Positions 33,165 through 41,554 of a stretch of 64,000 bases of DNA are shown one piece after another. This stretch comes from Litorivivens sp041624475. Its GTDB lineage: Bacteria > Pseudomonadota > Gammaproteobacteria > Pseudomonadales > Spongiibacteraceae. Made by a program: the position numbers and the translations under genes. Every line of letters begins with the position of its first letter. Positions within the stretch are counted from its first letter, which is position 1. The stretch lies in NCBI RefSeq assembly GCF_041624475.1, contig NZ_JBFJUX010000011.1, forward strand, positions 1-64,000, in the 5' to 3' direction. Below the pieces are notes generated by a model. The model was not told the DNA's origin. It was given only the letters and a program-made list of their open reading frames with translations, and did no database searches.

Positions 33165-34481
33165 TCAATCCGAGAAGCCAACGCCTGGAGAGCTCCAGGT
33201 TTTACCGCTGTATTCCGGTTGCGGGTCACCAAACAGGATGTCGCCAAAGCTCGGTTGATGGCGGCGGTAGATCTCGCCGGGCAATTCAGGCAGCCGGGCC
33301 TGAGCGGCCAGCGGCCGCACCAGATGCGGCGTAACAATCATGATCAACTCCTTGTCTTCGCGTTCAAAACGGGTCGAGCGGAAGAAGGCGCCGAGAATGG
33401 GAATGTCGCCAAGACCGGGGAATTTGTCGGCACTGTTCGCGGTGCGGGTACTGATCAGTCCACTGATAATAAAACTTTCGCCTGAGGCCAGTTGCACTGC
33501 GGTGTCAGTGCGGCGCACGCGCAGCGACGGCACCGCAACGCCACCGGTTTGAATGCCGCTGACGAAATCCAGTTCACTGACTTCCGGTGCAACTTTCAAC
33601 ATGATGTTCTTGTCGTCGAGTACGGTAGGGGTGAGCTTGAGGCGCACACCAAACTCGCGATATTCAATTTCTACATCACCATTGTCATTGCTGGCCGGGT
33701 AGGGGAATTCACCACCCGCCAGAAAGCTTGCGGTGTGGCCGGACAAGGCCACCAGCGAGGGCTCGGCCAGGGTGTAGGCATAACCGTTGTTTTGCAGGGC
33801 GCTGATGACGCCGAGCAGTCCGCGCTGCGCTTTGCCGATGAGTAGCGAGTATCCATCGGCGTTTGGCAGAAATCCTGTGCTGGTCAGCAGGTTGAAGCCG
33901 CCGCTGCCGCCTTCAACACCGCCGAAGCTGCCGGGAGAGCCGATGGCGGCGGTTGTATTCAAGGTGTTTTTGGCCAGCAGGGAGCCGACTGTCTTCAGTT
34001 CGTTACGGCTGATTTCGACAATGCGAATATCGGTCTGCACCTGTATCGGCCCGGTCGAGTGCGTACTGTCGACGGCACTTTTACCAGCTGCGGCCACTGC
34101 CTTGTCATGCTCCGCCAGCGAGGCGACCGCACCGCTTACCATAATGCCGCCCTGGATGGCCTGTACGCTAGTCGATGGAGCCAGCTTTCCAATCTCCGGC
34201 GTCACATCGACCTTGTAGCGCAGTGGGTTGCGATAACCTTTCTTCCAGACCATAAGCGAAGTTTTACCATCGCCTTTGGCGGTCAACAGAATTTCGCGAC
34301 TGTTGATGACTTTGACACTGAGCACGTCGGGATTACCCACGGCGGTGCGCACAATGGCCTCCGGTGCGCGCATCTGATACTGCTCGCCGCTGATCATTTT
34401 CAAATCGGTATTGTCGAGGGCAAAGACTGACGCGGAAAACAGCAGGCCCAGTCCAAGCAAAATCATTTTCACTTTTTTCAT
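33165..34481 (-). CDS. rcpA: Tad secretin (RcpA/CpaC)
   Basis: A 438-residue type II/III secretin-family outer-membrane protein: signal peptide (LLGLGLLFSASVFA), an N-terminal pilus-assembly BON-like part (VGNPDVLSVKVINSREILLT), then the secretin core with PSLVALSGHTASFLAGGEFP, VRLKLTPTVL and SGLISTRTANSADKFPGLGD. It forms the pilus channel. The C-terminus is short after VTPHLVRPL, ending in a Ser/Pro-rich tail. It overlaps rcpC by 4 nt. Confidence 0.95.
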   Translation of the reverse strand: MKKVKMILLGLGLLFSASVFALDNTDLKMISGEQYQMRAPEAIVRTAVGNPDVLSVKVINSREILLTAKGDGKTSLMVWKKGYRNPLRYKVDVTPEIGKLAPSTSVQAIQGGIMVSGAVASLAEHDKAVAAAGKSAVDSTHSTGPIQVQTDIRIVEISRNELKTVGSLLAKNTLNTTAAIGSPGSFGGVEGGSGGFNLLTSTGFLPNADGYSLLIGKAQRGLLGVISALQNNGYAYTLAEPSLVALSGHTASFLAGGEFPYPASNDNGDVEIEYREFGVRLKLTPTVLDDKNIMLKVAPEVSELDFVSGIQTGGVAVPSLRVRRTDTAVQLASGESFIISGLISTRTANSADKFPGLGDIPILGAFFRSTRFEREDKELIMIVTPHLVRPLAAQARLPELPGEIYRRHQPSFGDILFGDPQPEYSGKTWSSPGVGFSD

Positions 34482-35302
34482 GGGGAAGTCCTCACTGTTT
34501 CAACGCTGTCGCCATGGTAGACATAGACCTTCGGCCGGGGTTTGTAGACCTGCTTCGGCTTGCCGATAACATCACCCATATCCGCTTTAATCTCGGCTCG
34601 TTCCGTTGGCGTTGCTTCAAGTTTTATCTGTTCAAGTTCGCGCTCACCGACGGCAGCCAGTCGCAGTGAGCCAGCAGTTTCTGCCAGTAACAGCTTGCTG
34701 ATATCGGCTTCCGGGACTTCCAGCACGGCAGTGCGGCTGCGTTTGCCGGATGCCTCTTCGCCTTTAGGGGTAGAGCCCTGCAGGACATTGCCGAAGGCCA
34801 GCACCTTGATGTCTGTGAGTATGCGCCGGGAAATACTGGCGTTGCCGGACTCGCGATTGGCTCGGGTAGCAAACAGCACGTCGACTTTGTCGCCGGGCAT
34901 CAGATAGCCACCGGTACCGATGGTTTCGTCAACGGCAACCGCCAGAGCGCGAAAGCCCGGGTTTACCTGTTCGGCCAGGACGCTGGAGACTTCGAAGTGC
35001 TGTTGGCGCAAAACTTCACCCTGGGGCAGGGCGACGTAGATTTCCTTGCCGACCACCGCGGAGGTCTCGCTGAACGTACCGCCTGCACTGAGCGGGTAGG
35101 GGATGCTCTGCACATCATCGGCGGTCAAAACTGTGTTAGGCGCAATGGCGCGCTTGGTGACCACGACCTTATAGGCAGATTCCGGCGCCAGTGCTACCGA
35201 GTTTACTTTCGGCTGAGAGCTCAGGCGAAGCCCGATAATGGCGAGAATCACCGAGAAACCGATCAGGCCGAAGGCGAGTATCTTGAGTGTTTTTGGCTGC
35301 AT
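34478..35302 (-). CDS. rcpC: Flp pilus assembly protein RcpC/CpaB
   Basis: About 274 residues from the ATG at 35302, preceded by AAGGAAG. An N-terminal membrane anchor (LKILAFGLIGFSVILAIIGL) precedes a SAF-type domain (KRAIAPNTVLTADDVQ) and the RcpC periplasmic core (GYLMPGDKVDVLFATR). CpaB proteins act with the secretin in the periplasm. The gene lies between tadE and rcpA as usual. Confidence 0.92.
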   Translation of the reverse strand: MQPKTLKILAFGLIGFSVILAIIGLRLSSQPKVNSVALAPESAYKVVVTKRAIAPNTVLTADDVQSIPYPLSAGGTFSETSAVVGKEIYVALPQGEVLRQQHFEVSSVLAEQVNPGFRALAVAVDETIGTGGYLMPGDKVDVLFATRANRESGNASISRRILTDIKVLAFGNVLQGSTPKGEEASGKRSRTAVLEVPEADISKLLLAETAGSLRLAAVGERELEQIKLEATPTERAEIKADMGDVIGKPKQVYKPRPKVYVYHGDSVETVRTSP

Positions 35303-35330
35303 GGTCGCTTCCTTGTGCAATCTTGCCTGC

Positions 35331-35807
35331 TTAGACCCGCAGGCTTGCCCGTCCGATTAAATGCTGTGGTACACGCGGTATCGTGCCAATGGCCGGCAGG
35401 GTTACTGCGGGAATCAGCGGATTGGTGGCGTAATTGTCGTAGCGTACTTCGACGGTACAGGTGTCGCTCGCGCAATTGACCACGACTTCTTCACCCGCGC
35501 TGCCGAGAACAATGTTTTTCACCGAAGGGGGTAACCAGTCGAGGGATGTGACTACCTGTGCGCGAACTGCCGGAGTGATTCGGTTGTCGATACATTGCTG
35601 GGTTGTCAGGCCATCGCAATCCACTGCAACTGCAGCGCGCAGCGCGTCTTCCGAGGCGTAGGTAAAACTTTGTATCAAGAGAAAGACAGTGGAGTAACTC
35701 ACCACGGCGTACATTAAGGCCAAAAAGACCGGCAGCACGAGTGAAAACTCAATCGCTGAGGCGCCCCATTGCTTTTTGCTGTTACCTTTTCTATTGCGCG
35801 TGGACAT
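35331..35807 (-). CDS. tadE: TadE-like minor pilin
   Basis: About 158 residues; the ATG at 35807 has GAGG at a suitable distance, and a GTG at 35819 is an alternative. N-terminal pseudopilin helix: WGASAIEFSLVLPVFLALMY, with the Glu typical of TadE, followed by a periplasmic region with four Cys in two pairs (CDGLTTQQC, CASDTC). TadE and TadF are processed by the TadV peptidase encoded upstream. Confidence 0.88.
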   Translation of the reverse strand: MSTRNRKGNSKKQWGASAIEFSLVLPVFLALMYAVVSYSTVFLLIQSFTYASEDALRAAVAVDCDGLTTQQCIDNRITPAVRAQVVTSLDWLPPSVKNIVLGSAGEEVVVNCASDTCTVEVRYDNYATNPLIPAVTLPAIGTIPRVPQHLIGRASLRV

Positions 35808-35815
35808 CGTTGTCC

Positions 35816-36307
35816 TCACAGTAGGGTAGTGAGCCAGCCGAGTGACAGGGCGGTTCCCAGAGGGATGCCTCGTTCACGCAACTGGTACATGGATTGGTCG
35901 CGACGATCGACTGTAGTATTGCTGCCGCACATGGCCGGTCTCATTCGACTTCTGAACAGATCAGCCGCCAGACATAGGGTGAGCAAGATCACCAGACCAA
36001 AGCTGAATGCCTGGAAATAGGTGTCTGTTGTCCAGAGCGGCGCAAGCGCAAACAGCAGTTTGACATCGCCGGCACCCAATGCCGCTTTCATTAGTCCTGG
36101 CACGGAAATCACCAGTGCGATAATCACGTTAAACATCAACTCTGATGCGCTTGGAGCGGTCAGGCTCCAGCGCAGGGCCGCGCAGCCGAAAAGCACCAGT
36201 ACTGCCCAGTTGGCTATTCGGCGTTGTGTCCAGTCCTGCCAGGCAATGACTGCCATGCAGACTGCGACAACGAGCAGGGCTACGTCCGTGACAGCACTGA
36301 CATCCAT
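35816..36307 (-). CDS. tadV: Prepilin peptidase TadV/CpaA (A24 family)
   Basis: A 163-residue polytopic membrane aspartyl protease: the first Asp lies in WQDWTQRRIANWAV and the second in GAGDVKLLFALAPL (GxGD motif), both essential in this family. About five membrane helices are visible. It lacks the methyltransferase part of PilD, as expected for TadV. It cleaves Flp, TadE and TadG-like prepilins. Confidence 0.94.
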   Translation of the reverse strand: MDVSAVTDVALLVVAVCMAVIAWQDWTQRRIANWAVLVLFGCAALRWSLTAPSASELMFNVIIALVISVPGLMKAALGAGDVKLLFALAPLWTTDTYFQAFSFGLVILLTLCLAADLFRSRMRPAMCGSNTTVDRRDQSMYQLRERGIPLGTALSLGWLTTLL

Positions 36308-36338
36308 GCCGGCCTACTCCGCTAGCGGTGTCTGCCCG

Positions 36339-36527
36339 TTAGGCGCAGGTACCGCCCAGCGCGTTACAGATCGAAGTAAAGTAGGTCGATACGCTGCCAC
36401 CGATGCCGGTGACTGCGACAATAATCAGTGCACCGATCAGGCCGGCAATCAGCCCGTACTCAATAGCACTGGCACCTTCTTCATTACTTGCGAATCGAAT
36501 GATTTTGGACTTAAGGTTGGAGTACAT
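36339..36527 (-). CDS. flp: Flp-family type IVb major pilin
   Basis: A 62-residue prepilin. The leader ends at Gly18 with cleavage predicted before Ala19; the mature protein has the Flp motif with Glu23-Tyr24 (EEGASAIEYGLIAGLIGAL), a hydrophobic helix and a short tail with two Cys. An AGGAG ribosome site lies upstream. It is first in the Tad operon and probably the most strongly expressed gene. Confidence 0.95.
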   Translation of the reverse strand: MYSNLKSKIIRFASNEEGASAIEYGLIAGLIGALIIVAVTGIGGSVSTYFTSICNALGGTCA

Positions 36528-36686
36528 CTTTAAATTCTCCTAAGAGTTCAGTCGACGAAGTCGGACAGGGTTGTGACTTCTTGGGTATGATTGTCACGCC
36601 CAAGGATGAATTGAGAAATAAGTACTTACCGAGGGGGTCGTTAGAATGTTGGCCGACGGGTTAACATTTTGATAAAGCAGAGAAAC

Positions 36687-37130
36687 ATGCGGGATAAAAC
36701 CGGATTGATCGAGGTGCGGGTGGCGGCGATGGATTTGCTTGCCAGACGGGAGCACAGCCAGCGCGAATTGCGCACCAAACTGGAGCGTCGTTTTCCCCCG
36801 TCGCAGGTAGAAGAAACCCTGCAAGCCCTTGCTGCAGATGGTCTGCAGAGCGACAGCCGCTTTGCCGAGGCCTTTGTTCGTCAGCGCAGCCAGCGCGGCT
36901 ATGGCCCGCTACGCATTCGTCAGGAGCTGCGCCAGCGCGGTATCGGCGATGAGCTGGCAGCGGCCGCAATGGAGGGCGCCGAGGTGGATTGGTTTGCCAC
37001 ATTGGCATACGTACTTGAGCGCAAATACGGTGATGCACCTGCTGCCGACCTCAAGGAAAAGGCCCGTCGCACCCGCTTTCTTCTTTATCGGGGCTTCACC
37101 GGCGATCAGATTCGCGAATTGCTCGACTAG
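36687..37130 (+). CDS. recX: Regulatory protein RecX
   Basis: About 147 residues from the ATG at 36687; a TTG at 36669 is an alternative. It has three RecX three-helix repeats: AAMDLLARREHSQRELRTKL, ALAADGLQSDSRFAEAFVR and RGYGPLRIRQELRQRGI. RecX restrains RecA filaments. It normally follows recA, but no recA is in the window, so here it is an orphan recX between the pilus operon and an acyl-CoA synthetase. Confidence 0.93.
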   Translation: MRDKTGLIEVRVAAMDLLARREHSQRELRTKLERRFPPSQVEETLQALAADGLQSDSRFAEAFVRQRSQRGYGPLRIRQELRQRGIGDELAAAAMEGAEVDWFATLAYVLERKYGDAPAADLKEKARRTRFLLYRGFTGDQIRELLD

Positions 37131-37223
37131 GTGGGGCGATTAACCAGTTGGTAAGACACAGTTTTTCCAATCCCGGTAGAATTCACCGCCACAATAACGA
37201 CTGAACTCGATTTAGGAGGCCAT

Positions 37224-38807
37224 GTGTCTGCCAGTGATACGTTTCAGCAAGCCTGTGCGGCTGCTCCCCAGGGCATGGAAATTTCTGCCATTGCCAGATT
37301 GGCGCCCACGCGTCGAGCCATTTGTTCTGAGCATGGAAACCGCGATTTTCAGACCCTGAACCAACGGGCCAACCAGATTGCCCGCTGTCTGCGCGAGGCG
37401 GGGCTGAAGGCGGGTGATCCGATCGCGCTGGTTTGCGGCAACCGCCCGGAGTTTGTCGAGGTGGTCATGGCAAGTCATCGCCTGGGGCTGCGTTTGACCC
37501 CCGTGAACTGGCATCTCAAGCCCGAAGAAATAGCTTATATCGTCGATGATTGCGAAGCGCGGGCCCTGTTTGCCGATATCCGAATCAGTGAGGCGGCCAC
37601 GGCGGCCGCCAAGCTGAGCAGCCGTCTGGTGATGCAGCTGTCTATTGGCGGGGTGATCAGTGGGTTTGATGCCCTGGAGAGTGCTATAGCTGATTTCTCG
37701 GGCGAGGATATCGATGAACCCGCGCGCGGCAGTGTCATGCAGTACACCTCCGGCACCACTGGTCGACCAAAAGGGGTGTTGCGCAAGCAGGCCGATCCGG
37801 CCAAAGCGGCGGAAATGCAGCAATTGATCACTGCCGTGTTCCAGTATCAGCCGGAGAGCGGCACGGATTGCAGTCTGGCGACCGGGCCGCTGTACCACGC
37901 GGGCCCTTTTAATCTGTGCATGCTGACGCCCTTGTCGGCAGGCATTGGCATTGTGCTGATGGATAAGTGGGAGCCGGAGCAGACGCTCAAGTTGATTGCC
38001 GAGCACCGCGTTACCCACAGTTTTTTTGTGCCCACTATGTTCAATCGTTTGCTGCAGCTGCCGGAGTCTGTGCGCAAGGCCTATGATATTTCGTCTTTAC
38101 GTTTTGTGATTCACGGCGCCGCACCGTGCCCTCCCAGTGTCAAACAGCAGATGCTGGACTGGTTTGGCCCGATTATCTGGGAACTGTTTGCGGGCACCGA
38201 AGGCCCCGGTACCTTTGTAAGCCCCCAGGAGTGGCTGGCCAAACCGGGTACTGTTGGAAAGCCGGGCCCGGATCAGGTGCGCATACTCGACGAATCCGGC
38301 AAGCCAGTCGAGGCCGGAGAGGAAGGGCAGATCTGGATGATCAATCCGCCTGACAGTAAGTTTGAATATTTCAAAGCGCCGGAGAAAACCGCCTCAGCCC
38401 AGCGTGACGGCTACTACACGGCCGGTGATATCGGTTATCTGGATACGGATGGCTACCTGTTTCTCACCGGGCGCAGTGCTGAAACCATTATCAGTGGTGG
38501 GGTGAATATCTATCCTCAGGAAATCGATGATGTACTGGCCAAACACCCGGCGGTGGCCGATGTCGCCTGTGTCGGCGTACCGAATGAGGAGTGGGGTGAA
38601 GAGGTCAAGGCGCTGGTCCAATTGGTGCCGGGTGCGACCGGTGATGCGGCGCTGGCGAAAGAATTACAGACCTTCTGTTCAGAGCATCTGTCGAGTCAGA
38701 AAGTACCTCGCAGCGTAGAGTATCTGGACGAAATTCCCCGCAGTGAAGCCGGCAAGGTCTATCGCAAGGCATTGCGTGATCGCTACTGGGGCGAGCGCAA
38801 GATCTAA
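37224..38807 (+). CDS. AMP-dependent acyl-CoA synthetase/ligase
   Basis: A 527-residue ANL-superfamily enzyme with a GTG start after AGGAGG. The P-loop-like YTSGTTGRPKGVL (about 173-185), the adenine-binding GTEGPGTF and the hinge/A8 region DGYYTAGDIGYLDTDGYLFL with GRSAETIISGGVNIYP are intact. It activates a carboxylic acid to acyl-AMP and acyl-CoA. The substrate is not predictable; the sequence is nearer to the FadD13/cyclohexanecarboxylate-type ligases than to FadD. Confidence 0.9.
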   Translation: MSASDTFQQACAAAPQGMEISAIARLAPTRRAICSEHGNRDFQTLNQRANQIARCLREAGLKAGDPIALVCGNRPEFVEVVMASHRLGLRLTPVNWHLKPEEIAYIVDDCEARALFADIRISEAATAAAKLSSRLVMQLSIGGVISGFDALESAIADFSGEDIDEPARGSVMQYTSGTTGRPKGVLRKQADPAKAAEMQQLITAVFQYQPESGTDCSLATGPLYHAGPFNLCMLTPLSAGIGIVLMDKWEPEQTLKLIAEHRVTHSFFVPTMFNRLLQLPESVRKAYDISSLRFVIHGAAPCPPSVKQQMLDWFGPIIWELFAGTEGPGTFVSPQEWLAKPGTVGKPGPDQVRILDESGKPVEAGEEGQIWMINPPDSKFEYFKAPEKTASAQRDGYYTAGDIGYLDTDGYLFLTGRSAETIISGGVNIYPQEIDDVLAKHPAVADVACVGVPNEEWGEEVKALVQLVPGATGDAALAKELQTFCSEHLSSQKVPRSVEYLDEIPRSEAGKVYRKALRDRYWGERKI

Positions 38808-38869
38808 AGTATGTTCGTCTGACCGCGGCGCTAACTGCTTCGCACTGGTGTTGTTTCAGTGGCAAGGTT

Positions 38870-40234
38870 TTATTCGGAGGGGGGAGTGACCTTCAGTGTG
38901 GCAGGCAGCCTCAGCTTTACTGCCAGCCCGGGCTTGCAGTTGTGAGCGCTGACTCTGCCACCGTGGCTCTCGACAATGCGGCGGCAGATGGCAAGGCCTA
39001 GTCCGAAGCCGCCGCTGTTGCGAGAGCGAGAGTCGTCCAGCCGAAAAAAAGGCTGAAACAGTTTGTCGAGGGCCTCCTCGGGTACACCGGGCCCCCGGTC
39101 GCGAATTTCCAGTTGTAGGTCGCCATTACTCAGTTCGCCCGAGACTATTTCGATGGTCTCGCCTTTGGGACTGTGACGAATGGCGTTACGCAAGACATTT
39201 TCGATGGCGCTGTGAAGGGCGCCAGCGGCAACCTGCAGCCAGATTTCCCGGGGCGCATTGTCAACTAGCCGCAGCTTTAACTGACGACTCTCGGCCTCCA
39301 GTTGATTCTGTTCGACCAGTCGCTGCAGAAAAGGCTGCAATGCAATGGTGTCGTTAAGCGCTTCCGACTGTGCGGGTTCGTCAAGTAATTGAGCAATGAG
39401 AGCATTTAGCGCATCGCATTCGCGACGAATATGACTGAGCTCTTCGGCACTGCCCTCACGGCGCTCAGCGAGGGCCAGCGCCGCTTGTATACGCGCCAGC
39501 GGTGTGCGCAACTCGTGGGATATGTCGTGAATCAAGCTGCGCTGCCGCTGCCGCGCCTCGTCCAGTCGCGCGGCCATTTCGTTAAAATCCCGGCGCAGCG
39601 CGCTCAGATCATCCTTACCTTCGGTATCGCTTAAGCGCAGGCTGAGGTCACCGCCCGCCAGCACCTGCGTTGCTTCGCGCAGCTGTCGTATGGGCAGTGT
39701 ATAGCGACGAACCATCCAGTAGCTGACGGCACCAGTCGCCAGCAGTGCGAGCAACAGGCGCAGCCACAAATGTTCATAGAGCCACTCCACAACCAGTGGG
39801 TGAGGGTGTTTGACTTTGGCTACCAGGTAACCGTCCAAACCATTTTTGCTTACCAGGGGCCGAATAATCAGCACGCCGTCGTTCAGCGGGATGGGCTTGC
39901 GAAAATTGCGCAGCGGCCGCGAATTGATCTTGGTTTCGAGCTCGGGGCTCCAGCTGAGTCCGTGTGACAGGTCCGCGCCATCCAGACGCCGCAGCATCCA
40001 ATCAAAGGGTTGGTCTTTCCGGTCGAGCCATCGCAGCCATTCGACAGGATCATCCCAGCGATAGCGGCGGGCGGCGCGATGCAAAAATTGGCGCGCAGCC
40101 TCGTGTTGTTCCCGTACCTGATTGACTCGCGGGCCTTCGCGCTGCAGCAGGTGGCTGAGTTGCTGGCCGGCCACCAGGGTTATCAGGGTGGTAAGCCAGA
40201 AGGCTATAAAAATGCGTAGAAAAAGGCGGTTCAT
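38870..40234 (-). CDS. Sensor histidine kinase, CpxA/RstB-like
   Basis: A 454-residue kinase: an N-terminal helix (FLRIFIAFWLTTLITLVAG), a periplasmic domain of about 125 residues, a second helix (LLLALLATGAVSYWMV), HAMP, then HisKA with LIHDISHELRTPLARIQ and HATPase_c with the N box (ENVLRNAIRHS), G1 (DRGPGVP) and G2 (GGFGLGLAICRR). It overlaps the response regulator by 4 nt. The periplasmic part presumably senses envelope stress, as in Cpx. Confidence 0.93.
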   Translation of the reverse strand: MNRLFLRIFIAFWLTTLITLVAGQQLSHLLQREGPRVNQVREQHEAARQFLHRAARRYRWDDPVEWLRWLDRKDQPFDWMLRRLDGADLSHGLSWSPELETKINSRPLRNFRKPIPLNDGVLIIRPLVSKNGLDGYLVAKVKHPHPLVVEWLYEHLWLRLLLALLATGAVSYWMVRRYTLPIRQLREATQVLAGGDLSLRLSDTEGKDDLSALRRDFNEMAARLDEARQRQRSLIHDISHELRTPLARIQAALALAERREGSAEELSHIRRECDALNALIAQLLDEPAQSEALNDTIALQPFLQRLVEQNQLEAESRQLKLRLVDNAPREIWLQVAAGALHSAIENVLRNAIRHSPKGETIEIVSGELSNGDLQLEIRDRGPGVPEEALDKLFQPFFRLDDSRSRNSGGFGLGLAICRRIVESHGGRVSAHNCKPGLAVKLRLPATLKVTPPSE

Positions 40235-40926
40235 TCATTGTCGCCTTGGGTATTCAGACAGTAGCCAATACCGCGGATGGTAGTGATGTATTCCTCCTGA
40301 CTGTAGTCGACCAGTTTTTTTCGCAGATGGCTTACATGCATGTCGAGGCTGCGATCAAAGGGCTCAAGCGGTCGCTGCAGGACACGCTCACTGAGTGCCT
40401 CCTTGCTGAGCACTTCGTTGGGCTTTTCCAACAACGCACATAACAAATCAAATTCGCGAGCAGTGAGTTTAATGTCATCGTTCCTACAGCTCAGGCGTCG
40501 TCGTTTTGTATCCAGCGAAAACGGGCCGAACCTCTGTGGCGTCTGCTCTTCGCCGGGCCGGGCACTTCCGCGCCGCAGCACGGCGCGTATTCGCGCTGAC
40601 AGTTCACGTGGGTTACAGGGTTTTGGCAGGTAGTCGTCGGCGCCCAGTTCCAAACCGAGAATACGATCCATATCGTCGCCGCGAGCGGTAAGCATGATGA
40701 TCGGCAGATTGGTTCCAGCCTGACGCAGCTGCTTGAGCACATCCAGGCCCTGCAGCCCCGGCAGCATAATATCGAGGATCAGAAGATCATAGTGCTTGTT
40801 CTGCAGCTGCGCGGCTACGGCGTCGCCCCGGTGAACACAGTCACAGGTGTAGCCATCCAGCTCGAGGTATTCGCTCAGCAATTGGCACAGGGCTTCATCG
40901 TCATCTGCCAGCAGCAGCGTGGGCAT
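40231..40926 (-). CDS. OmpR-family response regulator, CpxR-like
   Basis: A 231-residue regulator: receiver with acidic pair DDDE, phospho-acceptor Asp in LLILDIMLPG (about 52), Thr in LTARGD and Lys in YLPKP, then the winged-helix output domain (LTAREFDLLCALLEK, MHVSHLRKKL, TIRGIGYCL). It forms an operon with the kinase and is divergent from the Spy/CpxP-like gene. It probably binds the 11-bp repeat array between them. Confidence 0.94.
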   Translation of the reverse strand: MPTLLLADDDEALCQLLSEYLELDGYTCDCVHRGDAVAAQLQNKHYDLLILDIMLPGLQGLDVLKQLRQAGTNLPIIMLTARGDDMDRILGLELGADDYLPKPCNPRELSARIRAVLRRGSARPGEEQTPQRFGPFSLDTKRRRLSCRNDDIKLTAREFDLLCALLEKPNEVLSKEALSERVLQRPLEPFDRSLDMHVSHLRKKLVDYSQEEYITTIRGIGYCLNTQGDNE

Positions 40927-40988
40927 GGTGGATATCCGGTGTTGAGACGTTTGTATTGTGTTGCGGCTGGCGGCGTTGGGGAACCGCT

Positions 40989-41027
40989 TTTACAGAAAAT
41001 TTACAGTAGCCCGACAGTATTTTACAG
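40989..41027. promoter_or_regulatory. Array of four 11-bp direct repeats, predicted response-regulator binding site
   Basis: On the bottom strand CTGTAAA occurs three times, with one degenerate copy CTGTCGG, at top-strand positions 40989, 41000, 41011 and 41021, i.e. spacings 11, 11 and 10. OmpR/PhoB-type regulators bind direct repeats with this one-helical-turn spacing. The array lies between the divergent regulator operon and the Spy/CpxP-like gene, so it may control both. Confidence 0.75.
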
Positions 41028-41074
41028 CGCATGGCGCTAATCTGAGGCTGTTCTTAACGTGTGGAGTAACGACG

Positions 41075-41521
41075 ATGAAAGCATTGAAATGGTTTGCAAT
41101 TGTTCTGCTGGGTAGCACGACGCTGCTTGCTCTGGCCAAACCCTACCACCATGAGGGCCGCGGTGGGGACCATTTTCGGGAGCAGCTGCAGACCCTGAAT
41201 CTGGACGGGGCCCAGCAGGCCTCAGTGGATGACATTTTAAATACAGCAAAAAAAGACAGAAAGGCGCTGCGAAAGTCTCAGCGGGATCTGTTCAAGCGCA
41301 TGCACGCGCTGGATATGGCATCTGTGACGGAAGCGGAAATCAATGAGCTGAGTGAGGCGGTTGGCCGCAACGCCGCAGAAAAATTCCGACACCGCCTGCA
41401 AACCCGTGCGGCCATTGCCGCAGTGCTTACACCGGAGCAGCGGGAGCAATTACAGCAGGCAAAACAGGCGCGGAAAGCGGAGCTGCGCGAGCGCATGAAG
41501 CATCACCGGGACGCCAATTGA
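41075..41521 (+). CDS. Spy/CpxP-like periplasmic protein
   Basis: About 148 residues from the ATG at 41075, preceded by GGAG at 41063-41066. A signal peptide (MKALKWFAIVLLGSTTLLALA) is followed by a His-rich start (KPYHHEGRGGDHF) and an all-helical Spy/CpxP fold, with an LTPEQREQLQQ motif (LTxxQ-type) near the end. Such proteins are ATP-independent chaperones or negative regulators of Cpx kinases. The divergent arrangement with the two-component genes is that of cpxP-cpxRA. The His-rich segment may bind metal. Confidence 0.85.
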   Translation: MKALKWFAIVLLGSTTLLALAKPYHHEGRGGDHFREQLQTLNLDGAQQASVDDILNTAKKDRKALRKSQRDLFKRMHALDMASVTEAEINELSEAVGRNAAEKFRHRLQTRAAIAAVLTPEQREQLQQAKQARKAELRERMKHHRDAN

Positions 41522-41527
41522 GGTGCG

Positions 41528-41549
41528 GCGGTGCATTGCACCGCATTTT
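41528..41549 (+). terminator. Likely terminator after the Spy/CpxP-like gene
   Basis: A 7-bp stem GCGGTGC/GCACCGC with an ATT loop, followed by ATTTT. The T tract is short, so the strength is uncertain. Confidence 0.5.
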
Positions 41550-41554
41550 CCTGG

